Source of the DNA: Trichothermofontia sp964536415
GTDB taxonomy: Bacteria > Cyanobacteriota > Cyanobacteriia > B231
Assembly (NCBI GenBank): GCA_964536415.1
Contig: CAZHXN010000138.1
Location: 1 to 6,670 of the forward strand
DNA: 6,670 nucleotides
Direction: 5' to 3'
The notes under the pieces were generated by a model that saw only the letters and a list, made by a program, of their open reading frames with translations, was not told the DNA's origin and ran no database searches. Both the position numbers and the translations under genes were made by a program. Each line of letters begins with the position of its first letter. Within the stretch, counting starts at the first letter, position 1. This document shows, one piece after another, positions 1-5,270 of the stretch.

Positions 1-117
1 GAAGCACCTGATGAACAATTGGCTCAAGCCAATTGCCTGCCCCTCCCTGAGGCGACAAAGGCTGTATATTTTTTGCGGCACCCTGATGGCAGACTCGTTT
101 CGTCTTGCAAAAGTTAG
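1..117 (+). CDS. Possible 3' end of an unrecognised gene (partial)
   Basis: Reading frame 1 is open from the window edge to a TAG at 115-117, giving 38 residues that end in a plausible soluble C-terminus (VYFLRHPDGRLVSSCKS). I do not recognise the protein. In many cyanobacteria truA lies upstream of rplM, but this tail does not resemble the TruA C-terminus as I know it. Frame 2 is also open, to a stop at 167-169, but reads less like a protein. A near-perfect palindrome at 16-35 falls inside this frame, so the stretch could equally be non-coding sequence with a hairpin. The call rests only on an open frame at the edge and on composition; the bases upstream of the window would settle it. Confidence 0.3.
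   Translation, partial: EAPDEQLAQANCLPLPEATKAVYFLRHPDGRLVSSCKS
16..35. repeat. Near-perfect 20-base palindrome
   Basis: Arms 16-24 (CAATTGGCT) and 27-35 (AGCCAATTG) are exact reverse complements around a CA centre, so the RNA could form an 8-pair stem with a four-base TCAA loop. No T-run follows directly; the nearest is at 69-74. It may be a protein-binding site, a transcript-end structure, or a chance feature of the partial reading frame that covers it. Confidence 0.35.
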
Positions 118-395
118 CCCTGAGGCCGACTGCCTGCGGGTAGCATACTGTATCTATCTCTATACCTGAACCCATCTATCCAAATCTATCTGAACTGTGG
201 CGCTCCCCCCATTCCGTGCCATTCCAGCCCAGTGGACGATCCTACTCCGCTCGGCGCGATCGCCAAACATCTCCGACCCCAGCCCTGGGGAATCAAGACA
301 GCCCAGCAGACTATCCCACGCAAGCTTGGCATGATCGCCCAAAAAAATTTCTGACTTCTCCGGTTGCACACGCCATTTTTCCCGATCGAAAGCGA

Positions 396-401
396 TATAA
401 T
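396..401 (+). promoter_or_regulatory. Candidate -10 box for the rplM operon
   Basis: A perfect TATAAT lies about 207 bases before the rplM start codon. No convincing -35 hexamer sits 15-19 bases upstream: TTGCAC at 364-369 is 26 bases away, too far. There is also no TG extension. If it is used, transcription would start near 407-409 and the leader would be about 200 bases long, including the hairpin at 428-453. This is inference from sequence match and position only. Confidence 0.4.
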
Positions 402-427
402 AAAAAGTTCGTGCTCATAGCTGCGCA

Positions 428-453
428 GCGATACGCCGTCGGCGTCGCATCGC
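428..453 (+). other. Bulged hairpin in the putative rplM leader
   Basis: GCGATACGCC (428-437) pairs with GGCGT (441-445) and ATCGC (449-453), giving ten base pairs closed by a GTC loop and interrupted by a three-base CGC bulge at 446-448. A palindromic CTGCGCAG at 421-428 abuts it and could form a competing fold. It lies just downstream of the candidate -10 box, so it would be near the 5' end of the mRNA. Ribosomal protein operons are often controlled by leader structures that bind one of the encoded proteins; that this one does so is inference. Confidence 0.35.
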
Positions 454-553
454 AACGCTATTATCGTCGAGGGAACCCCCTGGGCAAACTGAGCGATAAT
501 GGGCAACGGCTCACCATCCGGTTAGCGGGAGAATCTATCCTGCTGCCCCTTTT

Positions 554-589
554 GCTGTGATCGTGCCGTGGCTGTGATCGTGCTGTGAT
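554..589 (+). repeat. Three direct copies of GCTGTGAT before rplM
   Basis: GCTGTGAT occurs at 554-561, 571-578 and 582-589. The first two copies share a longer 12-base unit, GCTGTGATCGTG (554-565 and 571-582). The cluster ends 18 bases before the rplM start codon, in the place where a ribosome binding site or a regulator site would lie. No Shine-Dalgarno sequence is evident directly upstream of the start. Confidence 0.5.
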
Positions 590-607
590 AGTAACCCGCA
601 AGCGTTT

Positions 608-1057
608 ATGAATAAGACCTACGTTCCCCCCCAAACGACCTCGCAGACGTGGTACGTCGTGGATGCCGAGAACCAACGGCTCGGACGACTGGCCTCGGAA
701 GTGGCCAAGGTTCTGCGCGGCAAAAACAAACCCGAATACACCCCCCACATGGATACAGGCGACTTTGTGATCATCGTCAATGCCGAAAAAATTGCCGTTA
801 CTGGTCGCAAGCGCACCCAAAAGCTCTATCGTCGCCACTCCGGACGTCCCGGCGGGATGAAGGTGGAACCCTTTGCCAATCTGCAAGCCCGGTTGCCAGA
901 GCGCATTGTCGAGCAGGCTGTGCGCGGGATGCTGCCCAAAAATAGCCTGGGTCGCAAGCTCTTCACCAAGCTGAAAGTCTACGCCGGTCCCGATCATCCT
1001 CACCAAGCTCAACAACCCCAACCGCTTCAACTTCAAACGATTCCAGGAGGTAACTAA
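608..1057 (+). CDS. rplM: 50S ribosomal protein L13
   Basis: This is a structural protein of the large ribosomal subunit that binds 23S rRNA early in assembly. The 149 residues match the full length of cyanobacterial L13. Recognisable blocks are the start MNKTY, WYVVDAENQRLGRLAS (residues 15-30, the first strand and helix), the basic stretch RKRTQKLYRRHSGRPGG (67-83), and the L13 signature from PERIVEQAVRGMLPK to KLKVYAG (97-127). The tail after HPH (130-132) is Gln/Pro-rich. The start at 608 gives the conserved N-terminus but has no clear Shine-Dalgarno sequence. Its stop TAA overlaps the rpsI start by one base (TAATG), and the AGGAGG that serves rpsI lies inside its last codons. It is the first gene of the operon in this window. 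Confidence 0.97.
   Translation: MNKTYVPPQTTSQTWYVVDAENQRLGRLASEVAKVLRGKNKPEYTPHMDTGDFVIIVNAEKIAVTGRKRTQKLYRRHSGRPGGMKVEPFANLQARLPERIVEQAVRGMLPKNSLGRKLFTKLKVYAGPDHPHQAQQPQPLQLQTIPGGN
1045..1050 (+). promoter_or_regulatory. Ribosome binding site of rpsI inside rplM
   Basis: AGGAGG lies six bases before the ATG at 1057 and within the final codons of rplM. It is the only strong plus-strand Shine-Dalgarno match directly ahead of a start codon in the window. It fixes the rpsI start at 1057 over the internal ATG at 1099. With the TAATG overlap it suggests that translation of the two genes is coupled. Confidence 0.8.
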
Positions 1058-1482
1058 TGCAGGCCATCGATCGCAATACGGCCCAAGGGGGTCGTGTCAT
1101 GTACTGGGGCACGGGTCGCCGTAAGTCTTCCGTGGCGCGGGTGCGCCTAGTGCCAGGGAACGGCCAATTGATTATTAACGGTAAGCCGGGGGACCTCTAT
1201 CTTCAGTTCAACCCCGCTTACCTCAGCAGCGTCAAGGCTCCCTTAGAAACCTTGGGCCTAGAAGCCGAGTACGACATTTTGGTAAATGCCTCCGGTGGGG
1301 GCTTAACCGGGCAGGCGGATTCTATTCGTCTGGGGGTGGCCCGTGCCCTGTGCCAACTCGATCCGGAAAACCGCAAACCCCTCAAGATCGAAGGCTACCT
1401 GACCCGCGATCCCCGCGCCAAGGAACGCCGCAAGTACGGTCTGCGCAAGGCCCGCAAGGCTCCGCAATACTCGAAGCGCTAA
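1057..1482 (+). CDS. rpsI: 30S ribosomal protein S9
   Basis: S9 is a small-subunit head protein whose C-terminal tail reaches the P-site tRNA. The 141 residues are close to the usual cyanobacterial length of about 137. Conserved parts are YWGTGRRKSSVARVRLVPG (16-34), the GGGLTGQADSIRLGVARAL block (80-98), LTRDPRAKERRKYGLRKARK (115-134) and the terminal SKR (139-141), which ends in the Arg that contacts tRNA in the family. The first 14 residues before MYWGTG are variable in the family, but MQA is a usual cyanobacterial beginning and the AGGAGG at 1045-1050 supports this start. L13 and S9 are adjacent in most bacteria; the one-base overlap here suggests matched output of the two proteins. Confidence 0.97.
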   Translation: MQAIDRNTAQGGRVMYWGTGRRKSSVARVRLVPGNGQLIINGKPGDLYLQFNPAYLSSVKAPLETLGLEAEYDILVNASGGGLTGQADSIRLGVARALCQLDPENRKPLKIEGYLTRDPRAKERRKYGLRKARKAPQYSKR

Positions 1483-1569
1483 ACGGCCTATCCGGATGCT
1501 GGTGGCATACACTGGCAAAATGGCCCCATTCTTGGCCAGAGCGGGAACGCTAAAATGAAGGTAGGTCAA

Positions 1570-1577
1570 GCGATCGC
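1570..1577. repeat. HIP1 palindrome GCGATCGC (one of seven)
   Basis: The octamer also occurs at 256-263, 2977-2984, 3855-3862, 5289-5296, 6317-6324 and 6507-6514. Seven copies in 6.67 kb is far above the roughly 0.1 expected by chance at balanced base composition. HIP1 enrichment is established for many cyanobacterial genomes and is the main compositional clue to the host. This copy lies between rpsI and rpmE; four of the seven lie inside genes. Confidence 0.9.
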
Positions 1578-1611
1578 CATGCAGTTTAGATAATTGGCAC
1601 CTTGCACTGGC

Positions 1612-1632
1612 GAGTGACGGCATCCGTTACTC
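1612..1632 (+). other. Hairpin between rpsI and rpmE
   Basis: GAGTGACGG (1612-1620) and CCGTTACTC (1624-1632) form nine pairs, one of them G-U, around a CAT loop. No U-tract follows, so it is not a standard intrinsic terminator. It could mark an mRNA processing site, protect a 3' end after rpsI, or bind a regulator of rpmE. A weak promoter-like pair, TTGACC (1649-1654) and TAATTT (1671-1676) with a 16-base spacer, lies just downstream. Confidence 0.35.
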
Positions 1633-1725
1633 AATGGGGCCGAGGTTATTGACCGAATTGACTGACAGATTAATTTGGGAATCCCCCATCGCACTCATCC
1701 TCTGACGGTAAGGAACGCTGAGATC

Positions 1726-1953
1726 ATGCCTAAAGCTGACATTCATCCCACCTGGTACCCCGACGCCAAAGTCTACTGCAATGGCGAAGTGGTTATGACA
1801 GTCGGTTCAACCAAACCCGAAATTCATGTTGATGTCTGGTCGGGTAATCACCCCTTCTTTACAGGAACACAGAAGATTATTGACACGGAAGGTCGTGTAG
1901 AACGCTTCCTGCGCAAGTATGGCATGGGTGCCGATCAAGGGGCCGCCCAGTAA
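1726..1953 (+). CDS. rpmE: 50S ribosomal protein L31, zinc-free type
   Basis: L31 is a small protein of the large subunit that bridges to the 30S head. I chose the ATG at 1726, giving 75 residues, because MPKADIHPTWYP is the usual cyanobacterial start. An in-frame TTG at 1675 would add 17 residues that do not match the family. TAAGGA at 1709-1714 is a possible ribosome binding site, 11 bases upstream. Family hallmarks are the DIHP start, HPFFTG (residues 40-45) and GRVERFLRKYG. Of the four cysteines that bind zinc in the C+ form (E. coli C16, C18, C37, C40) only C18 remains; the others are replaced in VYC and VWSGN. This C- state is usual in cyanobacteria. Gaps of 243 bases upstream and 232 downstream suggest it may have its own promoter. 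Confidence 0.95.
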   Translation: MPKADIHPTWYPDAKVYCNGEVVMTVGSTKPEIHVDVWSGNHPFFTGTQKIIDTEGRVERFLRKYGMGADQGAAQ

Positions 1954-2044
1954 GGGGTGTCTGAAGGTCGATCGGGAACCGGGCACAAACCGCTTTTGAG
2001 TAGGTCGGTTGTCAGCCCGTGAGCGGTTGATAGAGCAGGGAGGC

Positions 2045-2075
2045 GGTTGGTGTCGTAGCCCTGCGAGACCCAACC
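2045..2075. repeat. Degenerate GGTTGG/CCAACC palindrome
   Basis: GGTTGG (2045-2050) faces CCAACC (2070-2075). Inner partial pairing (TCG 2053-2055 with CGA 2064-2066) leaves mismatches between the two stem parts. It shares the GTTGG/CCAACCC arms of the better palindrome at 2108-2134, so the two look like diverged copies of one family. Short GTTGGGT...ACCCAAC palindromes are common between genes in cyanobacterial genomes; their role is not known to me. Confidence 0.45.
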
Positions 2076-2107
2076 CGCGCAGGACCTCCAACATACAGAT
2101 TGACTTT

Positions 2108-2134
2108 GTTGGGTCGCACTGTGTTTGACCCAAC
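2108..2134. repeat. GTTGGGTC/GACCCAAC inverted repeat before prfA
   Basis: Perfect 8-base arms at 2108-2115 and 2127-2134 enclose an 11-base loop. A run of five T follows at 2144-2148, nine bases after the stem, which is too far for a typical intrinsic terminator but could still help end or process the rpmE transcript. It resembles the short dispersed palindromes common between cyanobacterial genes. The prfA start codon lies 51 bases downstream, so a prfA promoter could overlap its 3' side. Confidence 0.55.
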
Positions 2135-2185
2135 CGACTTAAATTTTTGTTTAAACCCCTTTCGGAATGCTGAGTCAGACGCGCA

Positions 2186-3301
2186 ATGGCTGAGTCTTAT
2201 CTACTGGAAAAACTGCAATCGGTTGAGCAAACCTTTGCGGAGTTAACCCGACGCTTGGCCGATCCAGACGTGGCCACTGATCCGGATGAACTTCAGCGGC
2301 TGGCAAAGGCCCGATCGTCCCTGGAAACCGTGGTCACCACCTATGACACCTGGAAGGCTACCCAGGCAGAATTACAGGGGGCCAAGCAAGTGCTCAAGGA
2401 GGCGATCGGTGACCCGGAAATGTATGCGATGGCCAACCAGGAAGTGGCCGATCTGGAGCAGCAGTTGGCAGACCTGGAGCGCCGCCTGAAGGTGCTTCTG
2501 CTCCCCCGTGATCCCAATGATGATAAGAACATCATGCTGGAAATCCGGGCCGGAACGGGGGGCGATGAGGCCAGTATTTGGGCGGGGGATTTGCTGCGGA
2601 TGTATACCCGCTATGCCGAACAACAGAACTGGCGGGTCAAGCTGGTGAGCGAATCCCTGGGCGATATGGGGGGCTTCAAGGAAGCCATCCTGGAGATCCA
2701 GGGCGATCAGGTCTACAGCAAGCTCAAGTATGAGGCAGGGGTTCATCGGGTGCAACGGGTTCCCGTGACGGAAGCCGGTGGGCGGGTGCATACTTCGACG
2801 GCGACGGTGGCGGTCATGCCCGAAGTGGACGATGTGGAAGTGGAGATTGATCCCAAGGACATTGAAATCAGCACGGCCCGATCGGGCGGCGCGGGCGGTC
2901 AAAATGTCAACAAGGTGGAAACAGCGGTAGACCTGTTCCACAAACCGACGGGGATTCGGATCTTCTGTACCCAGGAGCGATCGCAGTTGCAGAACCGGGA
3001 GCGGGCGATGCAAATCCTGCGGGCGAAGCTCTATGAACTCAAGCTTCAGGAGCAGCAGGCGGCGGTTACCTCGATGCGCCGATCGCAGGTGGGAACCGGA
3101 TCGCGATCGGAAAAAATCCGGACCTATAACTACAAGGACAACCGGGCGACCGATCACCGTCTGGGCCAGAATTTCTCCCTGAACTCGGTCTTGGAAGGGG
3201 ATCTCGAAACCATTATCCAATCCTGCATCAGTCAGGATCAGCAGGAGCAACTGGAAGCCCTCGCCGAGTCCAGCGCTACCCCAACGGAACAATTGGTTTA
3301 A
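2186..3301 (+). CDS. prfA: Peptide chain release factor 1 (RF1)
   Basis: RF1 recognises UAA and UAG in the ribosomal A site and triggers release of the finished protein. The 371 residues are near the usual length of about 360. The N-terminal part (1-105) is largely helical and charged. The codon-reading motif PxT is PVT at 193-195, within HRVQRVPVTEAGGRVHTS, which separates RF1 from RF2 (SPF). The catalytic GGQ is at 237-239 in SGGAGGQNVNKVETAVD; its Gln is the residue methylated in the family. RSEKIRTYNYKDNRATDHR (307-325) is also conserved. The start at 2186 has no clear Shine-Dalgarno sequence. It is the last gene of the translation cluster, and its downstream neighbour is unrelated. A HIP1 octamer lies inside it at 2977-2984. 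Confidence 0.97.
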   Translation: MAESYLLEKLQSVEQTFAELTRRLADPDVATDPDELQRLAKARSSLETVVTTYDTWKATQAELQGAKQVLKEAIGDPEMYAMANQEVADLEQQLADLERRLKVLLLPRDPNDDKNIMLEIRAGTGGDEASIWAGDLLRMYTRYAEQQNWRVKLVSESLGDMGGFKEAILEIQGDQVYSKLKYEAGVHRVQRVPVTEAGGRVHTSTATVAVMPEVDDVEVEIDPKDIEISTARSGGAGGQNVNKVETAVDLFHKPTGIRIFCTQERSQLQNRERAMQILRAKLYELKLQEQQAAVTSMRRSQVGTGSRSEKIRTYNYKDNRATDHRLGQNFSLNSVLEGDLETIIQSCISQDQQEQLEALAESSATPTEQLV

Positions 3302-3444
3302 CCCCCCACCAGGTTTAACCCCACACAAACGTGCCCCTTTATACGCCAGTCCTCAACTGTCTACTGCAACTCGAATACTGACCCCAAACCGACCCCACAC
3401 GGCTAGGCAGGTGATGTTTGGCGCAGTTTGTCCTCGCCACTGGT

Positions 3445-3469
3445 TGACTGGGCTAGATGACTGGGCTAG
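3445..3469 (+). repeat. Tandem 12-base direct repeat
   Basis: TGACTGGGCTAG occurs at 3445-3456 and again at 3458-3469, separated by one base (13-base period). It lies in the 271-base gap between prfA and the HAD hydrolase. It may be a slippage duplication or a paired protein-binding site; nothing else in the gap helps to decide. Confidence 0.55.
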
Positions 3470-3488
3470 TAGAAGACATTACAGATCA

Positions 3489-3510
3489 GACACCACCCTG
3501 ACCCGGTGTC
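3489..3510. other. Short inverted repeat upstream of the HAD gene
   Basis: GACACC (3489-3494) and GGTGTC (3505-3510) are exact reverse complements around a 10-base loop. No T-run follows. A weak AT-rich stretch at 3538-3543 (TTATAT) further on could be a -10 box for the hydrolase gene starting at 3573, in which case this repeat would sit upstream of the promoter. The rest of the 3302-3572 gap shows nothing I recognise. Confidence 0.25.
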
Positions 3511-3572
3511 CGTTATCCTAAGAGAGGTCACAAAAGTTTATATCTCGCGCCCCATCCCTCCGGTCATCCATC

Positions 3573-4343
3573 ATGTTGCGACTGATTACCGACTTTGATG
3601 GTCCGATCATGGACGTTTCTGATCGGTATTACCACGTTTACACCCTCTGTCTTGCAACCTATCAACAGCCTGACCAGTTTATCAAGCAACTCCCCAAGGC
3701 CGAATTCTGGCGGCTGAAGCGGGCGCAGGTGCCTGAATGGCAGATTGGTCGCCTGTCGGGCCTCGATCCAGAACAAGCGCGGGCCTTTGCTGGTATGCGG
3801 GCACGGGTTGTGCATGAGGTACCCTATCTCGTTTACGATCGCCTGATCCCAGGGGCGATCGCCACCCTTGAAGCTTGCCAACGGATGGGCATGGACTTGG
3901 TTGTCATGACTATGCGCCGCCAGCGGGAACTTGCCGAACCCTTGAAACGCCACTGTCTTGAGCGTTTCTTCGCCCCTACCCACCGCTACTGCATCGGCGA
4001 CGACTACGTGAAGACGGATGATGTCCACGACAAACCCCAACTGATGGCACGGGCCTTAGCTGAACTGCCCCCGGCCACCGAAACCTGGATGGTGGGGGAT
4101 ACCGAAGCGGATATCGCAGCGGCCCAGGCCCACGGCATTCGGATGATTGCTGTCCTCTCAGGGATTCGCGATCGGACCCAACTGGCGCAACACCACCCTG
4201 ACTACATTGTGAACGACTTGCAAGAAGCCGTTGAGCTGATCCAGCAGGCTCGCTCGCATCGCTATCCACCCGCAGCAACAGTGCGGACAACCCGCCCTTA
4301 CCCAAGCCGATCGTCCTGGTTAACGCAGCAACGCGCTTACTAA
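3573..4343 (+). CDS. HAD-superfamily hydrolase, probable phosphatase
   Basis: This is a 256-residue soluble protein with all four HAD motifs. Motif I is DFDGP (7-11), with D7 the predicted nucleophile and D9 the acid/base. Motif II is T113 in VVMTMR. Motif III is K154 in HDKPQ. Motif IV is GDTEAD (175-180), with two acids for magnesium. The roughly 100 residues between motifs I and II form a cap domain of the C1 type. The family removes phosphate from small molecules, as phosphoglycolate phosphatase does, but the substrate cannot be read from the sequence. Residues from about 229 on (HRYPPAATVRTTRPYPSRSS) are basic, proline-rich and outside the HAD fold. The last 24 bases overlap the convergent CPP1-like gene. 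No strong ribosome binding site is visible. Confidence 0.88.
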   Translation: MLRLITDFDGPIMDVSDRYYHVYTLCLATYQQPDQFIKQLPKAEFWRLKRAQVPEWQIGRLSGLDPEQARAFAGMRARVVHEVPYLVYDRLIPGAIATLEACQRMGMDLVVMTMRRQRELAEPLKRHCLERFFAPTHRYCIGDDYVKTDDVHDKPQLMARALAELPPATETWMVGDTEADIAAAQAHGIRMIAVLSGIRDRTQLAQHHPDYIVNDLQEAVELIQQARSHRYPPAATVRTTRPYPSRSSWLTQQRAY

Positions 4344-4922
4344 CCACAGCACCACAAACGACGTGCAAGCAGCCACCGTGCCAGGATTGCCCACCAGTTG
4401 AAGGCTGGGTACCAAAGCCGTCAGCCCCCCACCCAACAGGAGGCCAACCCCTAGCCCCACCAGCGTCAGCAGCAGCGATCGGCCAAATTTATGCTCCTTC
4501 CGGTTGAGGAAGTACAAACTCACCCCTGCGCCCAGGGCCAGCGTCAGCGACGGCTCCAGCACCCACGTCAACCCTCCCAACACGCTAAACATAGCAGCGG
4601 GCAGCAGAATATCCCGTTGGCTGGGCGTATCGAGAAAACGTTGCAACCAATTGGGCGTTGGCGGCGTCGGCGTTAGGGGAGGCGTCGGAGCAACTGCGGC
4701 TAGCCGTTCGGGGAAGCGAATCCGATCGGGAACCTTAATTTTGCCTTCCTGCCGCAACCGCAGCCGATCCATCAGAACGGCATCGTAGGCTGCTTCGATG
4801 GCCGAAAGCACCTTCTGGTCACTCGCATATTGCTCTTGTAGGCGAATCCGAGCATCCTGGATTTCATCAAACGAGGCATTCTCTGCCACCCCAAGCAACT
4901 CATAGGGATTTTGACTGCTCAT
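4320..4922 (-). CDS. CPP1-like (DUF3353) J-domain-related membrane protein
   Basis: This 200-residue protein begins with a J-domain-like region (about 5-55: NPYELLGVAENASFDEIQDA, then AIEAAYDAVL). The HPD tripeptide that activates Hsp70 is replaced by ASD (33-35), so ordinary co-chaperone action is unlikely. KIKVPDRIRFPER (61-73) is typical of the CPP1/CDF1 family. A threonine-proline linker (79-90) leads to four predicted membrane segments at about 105-122, 125-139, 149-171 and 183-199. In plants the chloroplast relative CPP1 stabilises protochlorophyllide oxidoreductase; a similar role in cyanobacteria is inference. The start is supported by GGAGG on the minus strand (4929-4933), six bases upstream. 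The gene converges on the HAD hydrolase, with 24 bases shared. Confidence 0.85.
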   Translation of the reverse strand: MSSQNPYELLGVAENASFDEIQDARIRLQEQYASDQKVLSAIEAAYDAVLMDRLRLRQEGKIKVPDRIRFPERLAAVAPTPPLTPTPPTPNWLQRFLDTPSQRDILLPAAMFSVLGGLTWVLEPSLTLALGAGVSLYFLNRKEHKFGRSLLLTLVGLGVGLLLGGGLTALVPSLQLVGNPGTVAACTSFVVLWLVSALLR

Positions 4923-5270
4923 TTACAACCTCCGCGAACCCCATCTGTTAGTCATTATGGTGCTTGACTGGTATTAACGACAAACGGGCATAAACACCCC
5001 TAACACGGATCTACTAAGCGCTATTCTGGCTGGTGCAAGCCGTTACCAGTCTCTGGGGAGTGTAGGCCCTGACCTCGCTCCATCTTCCCTTGCCATCCTA
5101 AACTAGGTTGGGTAATGGTATACCAGAAACCTCTGCACCGGTACACTGCTGCCTTGTCCTGCTATCCCAGCGCCATCTATAGACCAGTGTAACCAGCGTC
5201 AGCAAGCTTCTGGGCGGACGAGCGCTAGGAATTCAGCCAACAGACACGCTATTCTAACCTAGCAGGGACC
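4923..5270. other. Divergent intergenic region, 348 bases
   Basis: I see no gene here. On the minus side it carries the ribosome binding site and a good promoter match for the CPP1-like gene. On the plus side TATTCT at 5250-5255 is a possible -10 for the response regulator gene. The middle holds a GGTTGGGT half-palindrome at 5106-5113, an 8-base palindrome GGTATACC at 5117-5124, and nothing else I recognise. The region probably contains control sites for both genes. Confidence 0.5.
4954..4983 (-). promoter_or_regulatory. Promoter candidate for the CPP1-like gene
   Basis: On the minus strand, TTGTCG (4983-4978) is followed after 18 bases by CATAAT (4959-4954). These match the -35 and -10 consensus at four and five of six positions. 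Transcription would start near 4947, giving a leader of about 25 bases that includes the GGAGG ribosome binding site. The fit of both boxes, spacing and leader length makes this the best promoter match in the window. Confidence 0.5.

Larger units (their letters stand above)
118..607. other. Gene-free upstream region of the rplM operon
   Basis: I see no supportable gene in these 490 bases; the open frames on both strands have unnatural composition and no family resemblance. The stretch holds a CTAT-rich low-complexity segment at about 141-175, a HIP1 octamer at 256-263, an A-run at 341-347, a perfect TATAAT at 396-401, a bulged hairpin at 428-453 and three GCTGTGAT copies at 554-589. Its position suggests the promoter and untranslated leader of rplM. 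Confidence 0.55.

Noticed and set aside
150..166. NtcA-like site GTA...TAC in the CTAT-rich segment
   Set aside because: The half-sites are ten bases apart, while NtcA sites are typically GTA-N8-TAC; the segment is low-complexity, so the match is weak.
186..506. Minus-strand open frame of 106 codons in the same region
   Set aside because: It overlaps the other unsupported frame, has no recognisable motif, and would run across the TATAAT box and hairpin.
216..560. Plus-strand open frame of 114 codons starting with GTG, upstream of rplM
   Set aside because: No family resemblance, erratic composition rich in Arg, Ser and Pro, no ribosome binding site, and it covers the likely promoter and leader structures.
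461..1036. Minus-strand open frame of 191 codons antisense to rplM
   Set aside because: It is a shadow of the L13 gene, which is certain; the translation shows no domain.
1675..1725. TTG start that would lengthen L31 by 17 residues
   Set aside because: The extra residues do not match the family, whereas the ATG at 1726 gives the standard MPKADIHP start.
2108..2148. Intrinsic terminator after rpmE
   Set aside because: The stem is good, but the T-run begins nine bases after it, too far for a standard terminator; kept as a repeat instead.
2372..3328. Long minus-strand open frame of 318 codons antisense to prfA
   Set aside because: Despite its length it mirrors the RF1 codons, is rich in His, Arg and Leu as such shadows are, and has no domain.
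3976..4368. Minus-strand open frame of 130 codons antisense to the HAD hydrolase
   Set aside because: It is the shadow of a gene with all four HAD motifs; its own translation is Arg/Ser-rich without motifs.
5112..5123. NtcA-like GTA...TAC upstream of the response regulator
   Set aside because: The spacing is six bases, not eight, so it does not fit the NtcA pattern.
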